DNA of 64,000 bases. Source: an uncultured Polaribacter sp. (GTDB taxonomy: Bacteria > Bacteroidota > Bacteroidia > Flavobacteriales > Flavobacteriaceae). Both the position numbers and the translations under genes were made by a program. This document shows positions 17,774-25,611 of this stretch, in pieces. The DNA lies in assembly GCF_947496195.1 (NCBI RefSeq), contig NZ_CANMBY010000001.1, positions 124,001 through 188,000 on the forward strand. The letters are read 5' to 3'. The notes below the pieces were generated by a model. The model ran no database searches. It worked only from the letters and a program-made list of their open reading frames with translations, and had not been told where the DNA came from. The stretch's first letter is position 1. Each line of letters starts with the position of its first letter.

Positions 17774-18796
17774 ATGGATTCGTTAACTCAAATTATATTA
17801 GGTGCTGCTTGTGGTGAAGCTGTATTAGGAAAAAAGATAGGAAATAGAGCGCTTTTATTTGGGGCAATTGGGGGCACTATACCAGATTTAGATGTATTTA
17901 TTGGTAGGCTATTGTACCAAAACGAAATTCAAGCCATGGCATTTCATAGAGGGTTTATGCACTCTATTTTCTTTGCGATTATCGGTTGTTTTGTATTTGG
18001 ATGGCTTACCTACAAACTCTATGATTTTGGCAAAAGAAAACAGACAACTACATTAAAAGATTGGGTTTTACTTTTCTTCTGGTCTATATTTACCCATCCT
18101 ATTTTAGATTGTTTTACGCCTTATGGCACCCAATTATTTACGCCATTTACAAATTACAGAGTAGCCTTTAACAACATCTCTGTTGCAGACCCTTTGTATA
18201 CAGTTCCTTTTCTTTTATGTATGATTGTGTTAATGTTTTACAATCGAGAAAGAACTAGAAGAAAATGGTGGTTAAAAGCAGGAATTTATACAAGTTCTGC
18301 ATATATGATTTTTACCATAGCTAACAAATTTCATATGGATGCTGTTTTTGAAAAATCATTTGTAAATAAAGGTATACCCTACACCCGATTTTCTGCACAA
18401 CCTACAATTTTTAACAATATACTTTGGTATGCTGTTGCAGAAACAGAAACACAATATCACCTAGCCTATTACTCATTATTAGATAAAAGCAATACTACAG
18501 ATAATGTGATAACAGTAGATAAAAATCACGGTTTATTAGATATGAGTGATAAAAACCTTAATACACTTACATGGTTTAGTAAAAACTATTTTAACCTATC
18601 AAAAAAAGAAGCAGCAGATACCTATAAATATACAGATTTACGATACCCCATGTTAAATCCTAATGACCCAAACACCTCAGTTTTTAATTTCACTATCTAT
18701 AAGAACAAAGGTGAATGGGATATTTTACCTTTTGCTGGCAGCCCACCAACTCAAGAAGATTTTAAAGTGTTTATTAAACGTTTAAAAGGAGTGTAA
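17774..18796 (+). CDS. Membrane-bound metal-dependent hydrolase-like protein (YdjM/DUF457)
   Basis: A 340-residue membrane protein. Its N-terminal ~170 residues are of the YdjM/DUF457 type: MDSLTQIILGAACGEAVLG, GTIPDLDVF, HRGFMHSIFFA near residue 58 and FTHPILDCFTPYGTQLF near 112, which supply the conserved Asp/His residues thought to bind metal. The C-terminal half is soluble and ends GEWDILPFAGSPPTQEDF. The enzymatic role is not established in the family. Monocistronic; promoter box immediately upstream. A 7-bp periodic repeat follows its stop. Confidence 0.85.
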   Translation: MDSLTQIILGAACGEAVLGKKIGNRALLFGAIGGTIPDLDVFIGRLLYQNEIQAMAFHRGFMHSIFFAIIGCFVFGWLTYKLYDFGKRKQTTTLKDWVLLFFWSIFTHPILDCFTPYGTQLFTPFTNYRVAFNNISVADPLYTVPFLLCMIVLMFYNRERTRRKWWLKAGIYTSSAYMIFTIANKFHMDAVFEKSFVNKGIPYTRFSAQPTIFNNILWYAVAETETQYHLAYYSLLDKSNTTDNVITVDKNHGLLDMSDKNLNTLTWFSKNYFNLSKKEAADTYKYTDLRYPMLNPNDPNTSVFNFTIYKNKGEWDILPFAGSPPTQEDFKVFIKRLKGV

Positions 18797-18843
18797 GTTT
18801 TGGTTGTTGGTTAACAAAAAAGAAAATTATACTACATTTTAAG

Positions 18844-18969
18844 CTTCATTCATTCCACTTCATGCATCAATCTTCACACACCTAACTTCATACACCAAGC
18901 ATCAAACATCAAGCATCAAACACCAAGCATCAAACATCCAACTTCAAACTTCAAACATCATACACCACA
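18844..18969. repeat. Degenerate heptanucleotide tandem repeat, 18 units
   Basis: The whole stretch is read as consecutive 7-mers such as CATCAAA, CATCAAG, CACCAAG, CTTCAAA, CTTCATA, CATCATA; all begin with C and most fit CWYCAWN. 126 bases equals 18 units. It fills the gap between the YdjM-like gene and the convergent PLP enzyme gene. No open frame or hairpin stands out in it. Confidence 0.75.
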
Positions 18970-18985
18970 CTTTATAAGGTAAACC

Positions 18986-20185
18986 CTATAAAACACCAAC
19001 TTCTTTCATACAGGTTTTCATCATTTGAAAGGTTCTTTCAATATCATTATCTAAACCAATAGAAAAACGAATTAAACCATCAGATAAGCCCATTTCTTTT
19101 TGTTCTTCTTCAGGTATTTCTGATGAAGTAGAACTACCAGGAGCAGAAAATAATGTTTTGTAAAAGCCTAAACTTACAGCCAAATATCCAAGATTTTTAT
19201 GCTGCATTAATTCCATTAATTCATTTGCTTTTTCTAGTGACCCCACATCTAAAGTTAACATACCCCCAAAACCATATTCTGCATTCATCATGTTCGAAAA
19301 TAATTTATGAGAAGGATGAGAAGCTAAGCCAGGATAAACAGTTTTTAAGCCTTCTTTTTCAAATTTAGAAGCCAAATACATTGCATTATTACTATGTTGC
19401 TTAATTCTAATATGAAGTGTTCTTAAGTTTTTTAGTACAGAAGCCGCTCGTAAACTATCCATTGTTGCGCCTAATAACATGCAAGCTCCATCATTTACAT
19501 TTCTTAAATCGTTAATAAATTCTTGTGTACCACAAACAACACCACCCACAGTATCTGAAGAACCATTGATAAATTTTGTTAAACTATGACAAACAATATC
19601 TGCACCTAATTTTGCAGGAGAAATAGATAGTGGAGAAAAAGTATTATCTACCACTAATTTTAAATTATATTTTTTAGCCAAAGCTGCTAAGCCTTTAATA
19701 TCTGCTACTTCTAAAAGCGGATTACTTACAGACTCACAGTACAAAACTTTAGTGTTTTCTGTAATTGCTTTTTCAACCACATCTAATTTTGTAATGTCTA
19801 CAAAACTTGTAGCAATCCCTAATTTTGGAGTAAAGTTTTTTAAGAAAGCATAAGTTCCCCCATAAATAGTTCTACTAGACACAATATGATCGCCAGCATT
19901 ACATAATTGTAATAACACTGGGGTAATTGCGCCCATACCAGAAGCTGCTACATTGGCTGTTTCTGTACCTTCCATTGCAGCTAAGGCTTCACCCAAATAC
20001 AAGTTAGAAGGAGATGAATGTCTCGAATATAAATAACAACCATCTGCATTACCTTCAAAAGTATCGAACATGGTTTTTGCTGATAAAAATGTATAGGTAG
20101 ATGAATCTGAAATAGACGGGTTTACACCTCCAAATTCGCCAAAATATTGTAAATCTTGAATTTGATCTGCTGGATTGAATTTCAT
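18986..20185 (-). CDS. Methionine gamma-lyase/cystathionine gamma-synthase-type PLP enzyme
   Basis: A 399-residue member of the Cys/Met-metabolism PLP family. The PLP lysine lies in VCHSLTKFINGSSDTVGG near residue 205; YSRHSSPSNLYLGEALAAMEG and SASGMGAI-like VAASGMGAITPVLLQL are the usual cofactor segments; SSEIPEEEQKEMGLSDGLIRFSIGL is the C-terminal signature. It is more distant from the two SAM-regulated paralogues at 55.8 and 60.5 kb. The divergent Lrp/AsnC gene 150 bp away suggests amino-acid controlled expression and a catabolic role such as methionine gamma-lyase. The exact substrate cannot be read from the sequence. Confidence 0.85.
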   Translation of the reverse strand: MKFNPADQIQDLQYFGEFGGVNPSISDSSTYTFLSAKTMFDTFEGNADGCYLYSRHSSPSNLYLGEALAAMEGTETANVAASGMGAITPVLLQLCNAGDHIVSSRTIYGGTYAFLKNFTPKLGIATSFVDITKLDVVEKAITENTKVLYCESVSNPLLEVADIKGLAALAKKYNLKLVVDNTFSPLSISPAKLGADIVCHSLTKFINGSSDTVGGVVCGTQEFINDLRNVNDGACMLLGATMDSLRAASVLKNLRTLHIRIKQHSNNAMYLASKFEKEGLKTVYPGLASHPSHKLFSNMMNAEYGFGGMLTLDVGSLEKANELMELMQHKNLGYLAVSLGFYKTLFSAPGSSTSSEIPEEEQKEMGLSDGLIRFSIGLDNDIERTFQMMKTCMKEVGVL

Positions 20186-20336
20186 AATTATATGCGTTTA
20201 AATACAATTCAAAACTAATCGTTAGTAGTTTTATAATCAATAAATTATTACATATATAGTTTATTTTACTAATTTTAGCATTTATAAAAGAAAATATATC
20301 TATTATAATGTTATTTATGACCAAATTCTAGAAAAA

Positions 20337-20795
20337 ATGATGCTCGATAAAACAGACAAAACACTCATTAACCTCTTACAAAAAGATAGTAAGCAGACCA
20401 CAAAACAGCTATCATTACAACTAAATTTATCGGTTACTGCAGTTTACGAACGCATAAAAAAGTTAGAAAAAGAAAAAGTGATAGATAGGTATGTAGCCCT
20501 GATTAATAAAAACAAAATCGAAAAGTCTTTTTTGGTTTTTTGCCATGTAAAATTAATTCAGCATACTAAAGAATATGTAACCACTTTTGAAAGAGAAATT
20601 TTAAAATTAGAAGAAGTTTCTGAATGCTTTCATGTAAGTGGAGATTACGATTACATTTTAAAAATTTACGTAAAAGATATGGATGAATACCGAAATTTTA
20701 TGGTTACAAAATTGACAGCTATAAAACATATTGGCAGCACACACAGTACTTTTGCCATAGAACAAGTTAAAAACACTACTGAAATAAAGTTGTAA
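20337..20795 (+). CDS. Lrp/AsnC family transcriptional regulator
   Basis: A 152-residue regulator with an N-terminal winged helix (residues 5-60: DKTLINLLQKDSKQTTKQLS, then LNLSVTAVYERIKKLEKE as recognition helix) and a C-terminal RAM/ligand-binding domain (from YVALINKNKIEKS to the end, with GDYDYILKIYVKDMDEY). Two tandem ATGs (20337, 20340) are possible starts. It is divergent from the PLP lyase gene and probably binds the shared 150-bp spacer, sensing an amino acid such as methionine; that target is inferred from position. Confidence 0.93.
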   Translation: MMLDKTDKTLINLLQKDSKQTTKQLSLQLNLSVTAVYERIKKLEKEKVIDRYVALINKNKIEKSFLVFCHVKLIQHTKEYVTTFEREILKLEEVSECFHVSGDYDYILKIYVKDMDEYRNFMVTKLTAIKHIGSTHSTFAIEQVKNTTEIKL

Positions 20796-20828
20796 AAAAG
20801 AAAACCCAAAACTAAAAGTTTTGGGTTT
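20790..20828 (-). terminator. Terminator for yceI-CDGSH transcript
   Basis: A perfect 12-bp stem (AAACCCAAAACT at 20802-20813 with AGTTTTGGGTTT at 20817-20828) and a 3-base loop. On the minus strand it is followed by TCTTTTTTAC, a U-run, so it mainly ends the minus-strand transcript; it may also stop the convergent lrp message. Confidence 0.8.
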
Positions 20829-20855
20829 AAAAAGTTTATGTAAAATTATTTTACA

Positions 20856-20948
20856 TTATTTATTGGCATGTGAACCATCGCAAAAACCATCTTTATCAGC
20901 TGTATTGCCACAACCACATTTTGGTCTGTCTAATTTTAACGTTTTCAT
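20856..20948 (-). CDS. Mini CDGSH iron-sulfur protein, 30 residues
   Basis: A very short gene whose whole product is 30 residues: MKTLKLDRPKCGCGNTADKD then GFCDGSHANK. It has all four ligands of the CDGSH (mitoNEET-type) 2Fe-2S site in order: CxCxxT, then CDGSH with the histidine. The spacing between Thr and the third Cys is one residue longer than the usual CxCxxS/T-x3-P-x-CDGSH. It lies 11 bases after the yceI stop on the same strand and 28 bases before a strong terminator, so it is the last gene of a yceI transcript. The function is inferred as redox or iron-sulfur storage; a peptide this short might need to dimerise. Confidence 0.72.
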   Translation of the reverse strand: MKTLKLDRPKCGCGNTADKDGFCDGSHANK

Positions 20949-20959
20949 CGATCTAAAAA

Positions 20960-21601
20960 TTAAGCTTTTGTTACTACTGTAAAAGACATTTCCATCATAT
21001 CATCAATAAATTTATCTTTTAAATTATCAAAGAAAGATTTAGAACCATATTTTACATTAAACTCTGCTCTGTTTACATTAAAAGTTTCACTTTTAAAAGT
21101 TGTAACTCCGTTTTCTGTAGTTACAGTTGCTGGTATTGTAATGCTTTTTGTAACGTCTTTAATTTGTAAGTTACCAGTTACGTGTACTTTATCTCCTTTA
21201 TCTTCTACATTGGTAATCACAAATTTTGAAGTTGGGTAAGTTGCTATATCAAAAAAGTCTCCACTAATTAAATGACCTCTTAATTTTCCATTGCCTTCGT
21301 TATCTGCAGGAATATCTAATACTTTAATAGAATTCATATCTATTACAAACTCACCTCCTTTTAAAGTACCCTCTTCTACTAATAAATCACCATCTTTTAA
21401 CATTACGTTTCCATTATGCGAACCTGTTGGCTTAGTCCCTTTCCATGTAATTACAGATGCTGCTAAATCTACATTGTTTAATTCTGCTACATTAACGGCT
21501 ACTTTTTCTGCTTCTTTAGTGGTAACAGCTTCTTTTTTCTCTCCTTTACAAGCAGTTAATACAGATGCTACTACTACTAATGCTAAAACTAATTTTTTCA
21601 T
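20960..21601 (-). CDS. YceI family lipoprotein
   Basis: A 213-residue periplasmic lipid-binding-like protein. The N-terminus is a lipoprotein signal (MKKLVLALVVVASVLTACKG, lipid on Cys18), followed by a short linker. The YceI beta-barrel lipocalin-like fold then runs VITWKGTKPTGSHNGNVMLK, GGEFVIDMNSIKVLDI, LRGHLISGDFFDIATYPTSKF and VTGNLQIKDVTKSITIP. YceI homologues bind isoprenoid-type lipids; the ligand here is unknown. Two near-palindromic CCATGG elements surround its promoter. It is followed by the mini CDGSH gene. Confidence 0.93.
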   Translation of the reverse strand: MKKLVLALVVVASVLTACKGEKKEAVTTKEAEKVAVNVAELNNVDLAASVITWKGTKPTGSHNGNVMLKDGDLLVEEGTLKGGEFVIDMNSIKVLDIPADNEGNGKLRGHLISGDFFDIATYPTSKFVITNVEDKGDKVHVTGNLQIKDVTKSITIPATVTTENGVTTFKSETFNVNRAEFNVKYGSKSFFDNLKDKFIDDMMEMSFTVVTKA

Positions 21602-21630
21602 TTTATTTTAATTTTGTTGGTTATTTATTT

Positions 21631-21675
21631 ATTTTCCATGGCAAATATACATGTAATTTATTTTCCATGGAAATT
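21631..21675 (-). promoter_or_regulatory. yceI promoter with duplicated CCATGG palindrome
   Basis: TATATTTG (-7 box, minus strand, 21642-21649) is embedded between two copies of a palindromic site: TTTCCATGGAAA at about 21662-21673 is perfect, and TTTCCATGGCAA at about 21633-21644 overlaps the -7 box. The copies share 13-14 bases and are 29 bp apart, near three helical turns, as expected for an operator pair. No matching regulator is adjacent. Confidence 0.5.
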
Positions 21676-21713
21676 ATATAGTTCTTTTTTAATAGAACTT
21701 TAACAATTAGGGT

Positions 21714-22166
21714 TTATTCTCTGTTTTTTGAATCGATAAGTATGGTTACAGGCCCATCATTTAGTAGCTCCACTTTCATGTCTGCCCCAAAGGCTCCTGT
21801 TTGTATGGGTTTTTGTAGTGCGCTTTCTAAGCTACGTATGAATTTTTCATATAATGGAATAGCAATATCTGGTTTGGCTGCTTTTATATAACTAGGTCTA
21901 TTTCCTTTTTTGGTAGAGGCATGTAAGGTAAACTGACTTACCAAAATGACATCTCCTTGAATATCTTGTAATGATAAATTCATGACCTGGTTTTCATCAT
22001 TAAATATTCTAAGATTTATAATTTTTCTAACCAGCCAATCAATATCTTCTTGGGTATCGTTATTTTCTATACCTAAAAGTACTAAAACCCCTTTTTGTAT
22101 AGCTGCAACTTTTTGTTGAGCTATGGTAACACTAGCTTTAGAAACTCTTTGTATAACGACTCTCAT
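21714..22166 (-). CDS. dtd: D-aminoacyl-tRNA deacylase
   Basis: Removes D-amino acids (and glycine mischarged on tRNA-Ala) from tRNA, a translation quality-control enzyme. It is 150 residues, the usual size. Both active-site motifs are present: VSQFTLHAST (SQFTL) near residue 77 and NDGPVTILID (GPVT) near residue 137. The start is 2 bases beyond the rsgA stop, so the pair is cotranscribed. Confidence 0.96.
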   Translation of the reverse strand: MRVVIQRVSKASVTIAQQKVAAIQKGVLVLLGIENNDTQEDIDWLVRKIINLRIFNDENQVMNLSLQDIQGDVILVSQFTLHASTKKGNRPSYIKAAKPDIAIPLYEKFIRSLESALQKPIQTGAFGADMKVELLNDGPVTILIDSKNRE

Positions 22167-22168
22167 AA

Positions 22169-23128
22169 TTAATCTTCTTCATTCCAAATGTCTGTTCTGT
22201 AATGCTCAGATTCTTCTTCTCCTTCTATAATTTGCAGATAGCTTTTGTAACGAGACCAAGAAATCTCTTCGTTTTCTAAAGCTTCTTTAACAGCACATTG
22301 TGGCTCTTTTAAATGTAAGCAATTGTTAAACTTACAGTCTTGTTTTAATTTAAAAAACTCAGGAAAATAATCGCCTAGTTCATACTTATCCATATCTACC
22401 ACTCCAAATCCTTTAATACCTGGTGTGTCTATTATTCTTGCATTAAAACTTAAGTCGAACATTTCTGCAAAAGTAGTAGTGTGTTGCCCTTGTTTGTGTT
22501 GGTCAGAAATTTCTTTTGTTTTTAATTGTAAAGAAGGTTCTATAGCATTTACTAAGGTAGATTTACCAACACCTGAATGCCCAACAAACATTGAGGTTTT
22601 ACCTAACATTTCTGCTTTTAAAGCCTCTATATTTTTATTTTCTATGGCAGAAACTTCTAAACAGGTATAGCCAATAGCTTCATAAATATCCTTTAAATAC
22701 AATACCTCTGCTCTTTGTTCTATTTCGTAAGCATCTATCTTATTAAAAATTAAAACAGTAGGCACTCTATAGGCTCTAGTAGTCACCAAAAAACGGTCTA
22801 TAAAAGTGGTAAAGGTTGGTGGGTTATCTATAGTTACCAATAAAAACACCAAATCTAAATTGGCTGCAATAATATGGGTTTGCTTAGATAGGTTAACCGA
22901 TTTACGGACAATAAAGTTATCTCTATCATGTATTTTTTTAATAACCCCTACTTCTTCATCACCAATTTTTTCGAGTTCAAAATCTACTTTATCTCCAACA
23001 GCAATTGGGTTTGTGCTTTTAATATCTTTAATTCTAAATTTCCCTTTTATCCTGCATTGATAAAAAAGACCTTCATCAGATTTAATATGATACCAACTTC
23101 CTGTAGATTTATAAACTGTACCTGTCAT
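22169..23128 (-). CDS. rsgA: Ribosome small subunit-dependent GTPase A
   Basis: Late 30S ribosome assembly GTPase of 319 residues. In order: OB fold (residues 1-75), circularly permuted GTPase with G4 (FNKIDAY near 125), G5-type VSAIENKN, G1 (GHSGVGKSTLVNAI near 180-193), G2 and G3 (DTPGIKGFGV near 240), then the zinc motif FNNCLHLKEPQCAVK. All key residues are present. It is first in a two-gene unit with dtd. A 178-bp gap without recognised features separates it from the HTH gene upstream. Confidence 0.97.
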   Translation of the reverse strand: MTGTVYKSTGSWYHIKSDEGLFYQCRIKGKFRIKDIKSTNPIAVGDKVDFELEKIGDEEVGVIKKIHDRDNFIVRKSVNLSKQTHIIAANLDLVFLLVTIDNPPTFTTFIDRFLVTTRAYRVPTVLIFNKIDAYEIEQRAEVLYLKDIYEAIGYTCLEVSAIENKNIEALKAEMLGKTSMFVGHSGVGKSTLVNAIEPSLQLKTKEISDQHKQGQHTTTFAEMFDLSFNARIIDTPGIKGFGVVDMDKYELGDYFPEFFKLKQDCKFNNCLHLKEPQCAVKEALENEEISWSRYKSYLQIIEGEEESEHYRTDIWNEED

Positions 23129-23306
23129 CAGTACAAAGATTAAATTTTAATATTTAATTTTACAATAAGCGTTTAATTATTTTTTAAAAATTACCTTATA
23201 AAAAGACAATCTTAACCCTAGTTTTAGACCTATTGTTAATACGCATTAGCTTTACTCCAATAATTACTAGCCAACCTATTTTTAATTATACTTATTACGT
23301 AGTCTT

Positions 23307-24182
23307 TTAAATTTTAGCTAAAAACTCATTAAAATTACCTTCAATAAATCTTGGGGGTTCTTTTAATCCTAGCGCTTTTTGTAATACTTTATCTTCCCAA
23401 ACAACTGTAAGACCCACTTGTACATTTATGTTATAATTGTCATCTCTTTCTGTATAACCGCACATCAAATAGTTCTTATTTTCAATATTTTTAAAGAATC
23501 TAAAAAATACAGCCATCACATAAAAAATGGTATCATTACAATCTCCAGTAATATCATATCTATAGAAAATAGGTTGTTCTAATAATTTGTAATTGGTTAA
23601 ATGTGCTGCTCTAAGGTCTTTATTAGATAACTCTCTGTTTCTTAATTTTAGATAAGCTTCTTTTTTTAAAGGCAATACAATACAATGACCAGAATAATAC
23701 CCAGCTTTACCTGTAGAAATAAAATTAAGTTCGGGCAGTAAGCGAACAGCTTCTTTAATTAAATCGCTATTCACATAAGCGTTATCTCTCTTTTGGGTAT
23801 TTATAAATTTGTTAATATGCTTAATATCTTCATTAAAATTTATAGTTCTTATGTTATTAGTAGTAATATCTATTTGATCTAAAAACCAACTTAATTTAGG
23901 CATTTCAATAGTTTGCTGCGAAAGTGAATACTTTCTGGTATTAAAATCATAAAAAGTAGGTATGGGTACAGTAGCATTTAAATTATGAATAAGTTGATAG
24001 GGCATTAAAGTAGCCAATACTATTTCTTCTTCCTTTTCAGATTTTATGAGCGTTAAATCGGTTTCCCAACGCTGTACAGTTCTTAAATCTACATTTACAA
24101 TACTAGCAAATTCTGATTGAGACAGTTTATTAAAATTTCTATAGGCAATAAAAAGGCTACCTATTGTATTAAACTTCTTCAT
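23307..24182 (-). CDS. HTH-domain transcriptional regulator of unknown family
   Basis: A 291-residue protein. Residues 1-50 form an XRE-like helix-turn-helix (IGSLFIAYRNFNKLSQSEFA, then VNVDLRTVQRWETDL, the recognition helix). The remaining ~240 residues have no motif I recognise; they contain a cysteine-bearing core YRYDITGDCNDTIFYVMAVF and VGLTVVWEDKVLQKALGL, and could be a ligand-sensing or GNAT-like domain. It is divergent from a cluster of small envelope proteins starting at 24319. A CGACAT-N3-ATGTCG palindrome lies in the shared spacer and is the likely operator. Confidence 0.7.
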   Translation of the reverse strand: MKKFNTIGSLFIAYRNFNKLSQSEFASIVNVDLRTVQRWETDLTLIKSEKEEEIVLATLMPYQLIHNLNATVPIPTFYDFNTRKYSLSQQTIEMPKLSWFLDQIDITTNNIRTINFNEDIKHINKFINTQKRDNAYVNSDLIKEAVRLLPELNFISTGKAGYYSGHCIVLPLKKEAYLKLRNRELSNKDLRAAHLTNYKLLEQPIFYRYDITGDCNDTIFYVMAVFFRFFKNIENKNYLMCGYTERDDNYNINVQVGLTVVWEDKVLQKALGLKEPPRFIEGNFNEFLAKI

Positions 24183-24224
24183 TAATACTTTTTAGAATTA
24201 TAAAAATAAAAAAAAAAGATTTTA

Positions 24225-24239
24225 CGACATCATATGTCG
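24225..24239. promoter_or_regulatory. Palindromic operator candidate CGACAT-N3-ATGTCG
   Basis: A perfect 6-bp inverted repeat with a 3-base centre, 43 bases before the HTH gene start and 80 bases before the 24319 start. It stands out in an A/T-rich spacer and is a plausible autoregulatory site for the HTH protein. Confidence 0.45.
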
Positions 24240-24262
24240 CATTACAAACAAATGTGTCTTAG

Positions 24263-24270
24263 TAATTTTG
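24263..24270 (+). promoter_or_regulatory. Bacteroidota -7 promoter box (24319 gene)
   Basis: TAATTTTG matches TAnnTTTG and lies 48 bases before the ATG at 24319. It is 24 bases downstream of the CGACAT palindrome, which would cover the -33 region. Confidence 0.45.
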
Positions 24271-24318
24271 TGGTCCTTTAAATATAAAAGTTTAAAAAAA
24301 GAACCTATACACTAAATA

Positions 24319-24927
24319 ATGAAAAAGCTATTATTATTAATTTTCATTCCTTTTTTATCTTATTCCCAAGGAAATATAAATACACTAAGTAAGGTTAAAT
24401 ATACTTTATTAGATTCTTACTCTAAAAGTATTAGCCCATTTCTTGGAGATAAAACAACTAAAATCGTGTTTAATTTAATTGAATTAAAGAATCTTGTTAA
24501 CGATTCAATTATTTATGGCGTGGAAGTAAATTTAAACACTAATGAAAAAATATCTGCTGGGAGTTCAATTGCATTTGCAAATATCGGAAGTTTTTGGGGT
24601 GTTTCTAATAATATTACATATACAGATATACAAAAAAGTGGCTATATTTTTTTAGATAAAAATGATATGAGTAATATTTTGAACTTCCTTAATAAGGTAA
24701 TTGTATTTTCAAGTCAACCACAAGAAAAATTAACTATTTATAAAATTACAATAAGAGACAACTTTGTAATTGGTATGGTATATGACCCTAAAAATAATAG
24801 TAATAAATGGGAGTTTTTTTTCAAAGTAAATGAAGCTGTAGCCAAAATGAAACGTGATAAAGGATATCCTTTACTATTAAGTTTATCAAAATTTAATAAA
24901 TTTTTAAATGAAAATCAAAAAAATTAA
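24319..24927 (+). CDS. Hypothetical exported protein, 202 residues
   Basis: Has a signal peptide (MKKLLLLIFIPFLSYSQG, cleaved after YSQ). The mature part is a mixed alpha/beta protein with lysine-rich, basic stretches; no motif is recognised. Segments such as GVEVNLNTNEKISAGSSIAF and KSGYIFLDKNDMSNILNFLN suggest a beta sandwich. First of a same-strand series of small envelope genes to 26076, and divergent from the HTH regulator. Its last 20 bases overlap the next gene. Confidence 0.7.
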   Translation: MKKLLLLIFIPFLSYSQGNINTLSKVKYTLLDSYSKSISPFLGDKTTKIVFNLIELKNLVNDSIIYGVEVNLNTNEKISAGSSIAFANIGSFWGVSNNITYTDIQKSGYIFLDKNDMSNILNFLNKVIVFSSQPQEKLTIYKITIRDNFVIGMVYDPKNNSNKWEFFFKVNEAVAKMKRDKGYPLLLSLSKFNKFLNENQKN

Positions 24928-25096
24928 ATTAAAGCGACTTCTGATTTCGTTGTTTTATTTATTAGTTCTTGGTTACTATATCTATTATTATGGCTCTAAA
25001 ACAATATTAAAAACATTAGATATTGTTTTTTTAGTACTCTTAATAATCTTGTTTGTTTACCATCTAATCATCTTAATAAAAAAACTAAAAAACTAA
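24908..25096 (+). CDS. Small two-helix membrane protein, 62 residues
   Basis: A basic N-terminus (MKIKKIKLKRLL) is followed by two membrane helices (about residues 10-28 and 36-56) and a lysine-rich tail, so both ends probably face the cytoplasm. It overlaps the 3' end of the upstream hypothetical gene by 20 bases, supporting translational coupling. No family recognised. Confidence 0.6.
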   Translation: MKIKKIKLKRLLISLFYLLVLGYYIYYYGSKTILKTLDIVFLVLLIILFVYHLIILIKKLKN

Positions 25097-25250
25097 ACCA
25101 AAATTACTACAGTCACAAATACCTAAGTACATAATAATACTTAAAATTCGTTTTACAGCTTTTTGCATATCTGTTTTACAGTATTCCTAAACAAATGGTA
25201 ATTGTAGTACATCTAATTAACCCACAAATCCTATTTAAATTTAATACTAT

Positions 25251-25550
25251 ATGAACGCAAAAGAAAATACCAAAACCATAATAGTTGAGCAAAAAAACTC
25301 TAACAATATAGGTTTGGCAGGCTTTATTTTATCTATCATTGGTTTACTATTTGGTTTATTACACCCTATAGCATTTATAGCTCTTTTTGTTGGTTTTATA
25401 CTCTCTTTTATTGGTATGTTTAGAAAACCAAGCGGATTTGCTGTTGCTGGTTTTTTAATTGCGCTAATTAGTATAATTGTAATTATAGCATTAATTGTAA
25501 TGGTTATTTATTTTTTAGGAAAAACTGAATTTTATAATTATTTATCATAA
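25251..25550 (+). CDS. DUF4190-like small membrane protein
   Basis: A 99-residue protein with a short polar N-terminus and three hydrophobic segments: GLAGFILSIIGLLFGLL, PIAFIALFVGFILSFIGMF, and SGFAVAGFLIALISIIVII. The order helix-glycine-rich-helix with FRKPSGFAVAG in the loop is typical of DUF4190-type small membrane proteins. Function unknown. It is separated from the upstream gene by about 150 bases. Confidence 0.65.
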   Translation: MNAKENTKTIIVEQKNSNNIGLAGFILSIIGLLFGLLHPIAFIALFVGFILSFIGMFRKPSGFAVAGFLIALISIIVIIALIVMVIYFLGKTEFYNYLS

Positions 25551-25611
25551 TAGGTGTTTCATACTTTTTCGAAAATAAAACTATATTAGAGTCGTAATTT
25601 TTAAAAATAAA

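Noticed and set aside
20802..20828. lrp terminator on the plus strand
   Set aside because: The hairpin is followed by A residues on the plus strand; the U-run is on the minus strand, so it primarily serves the yceI-CDGSH message.
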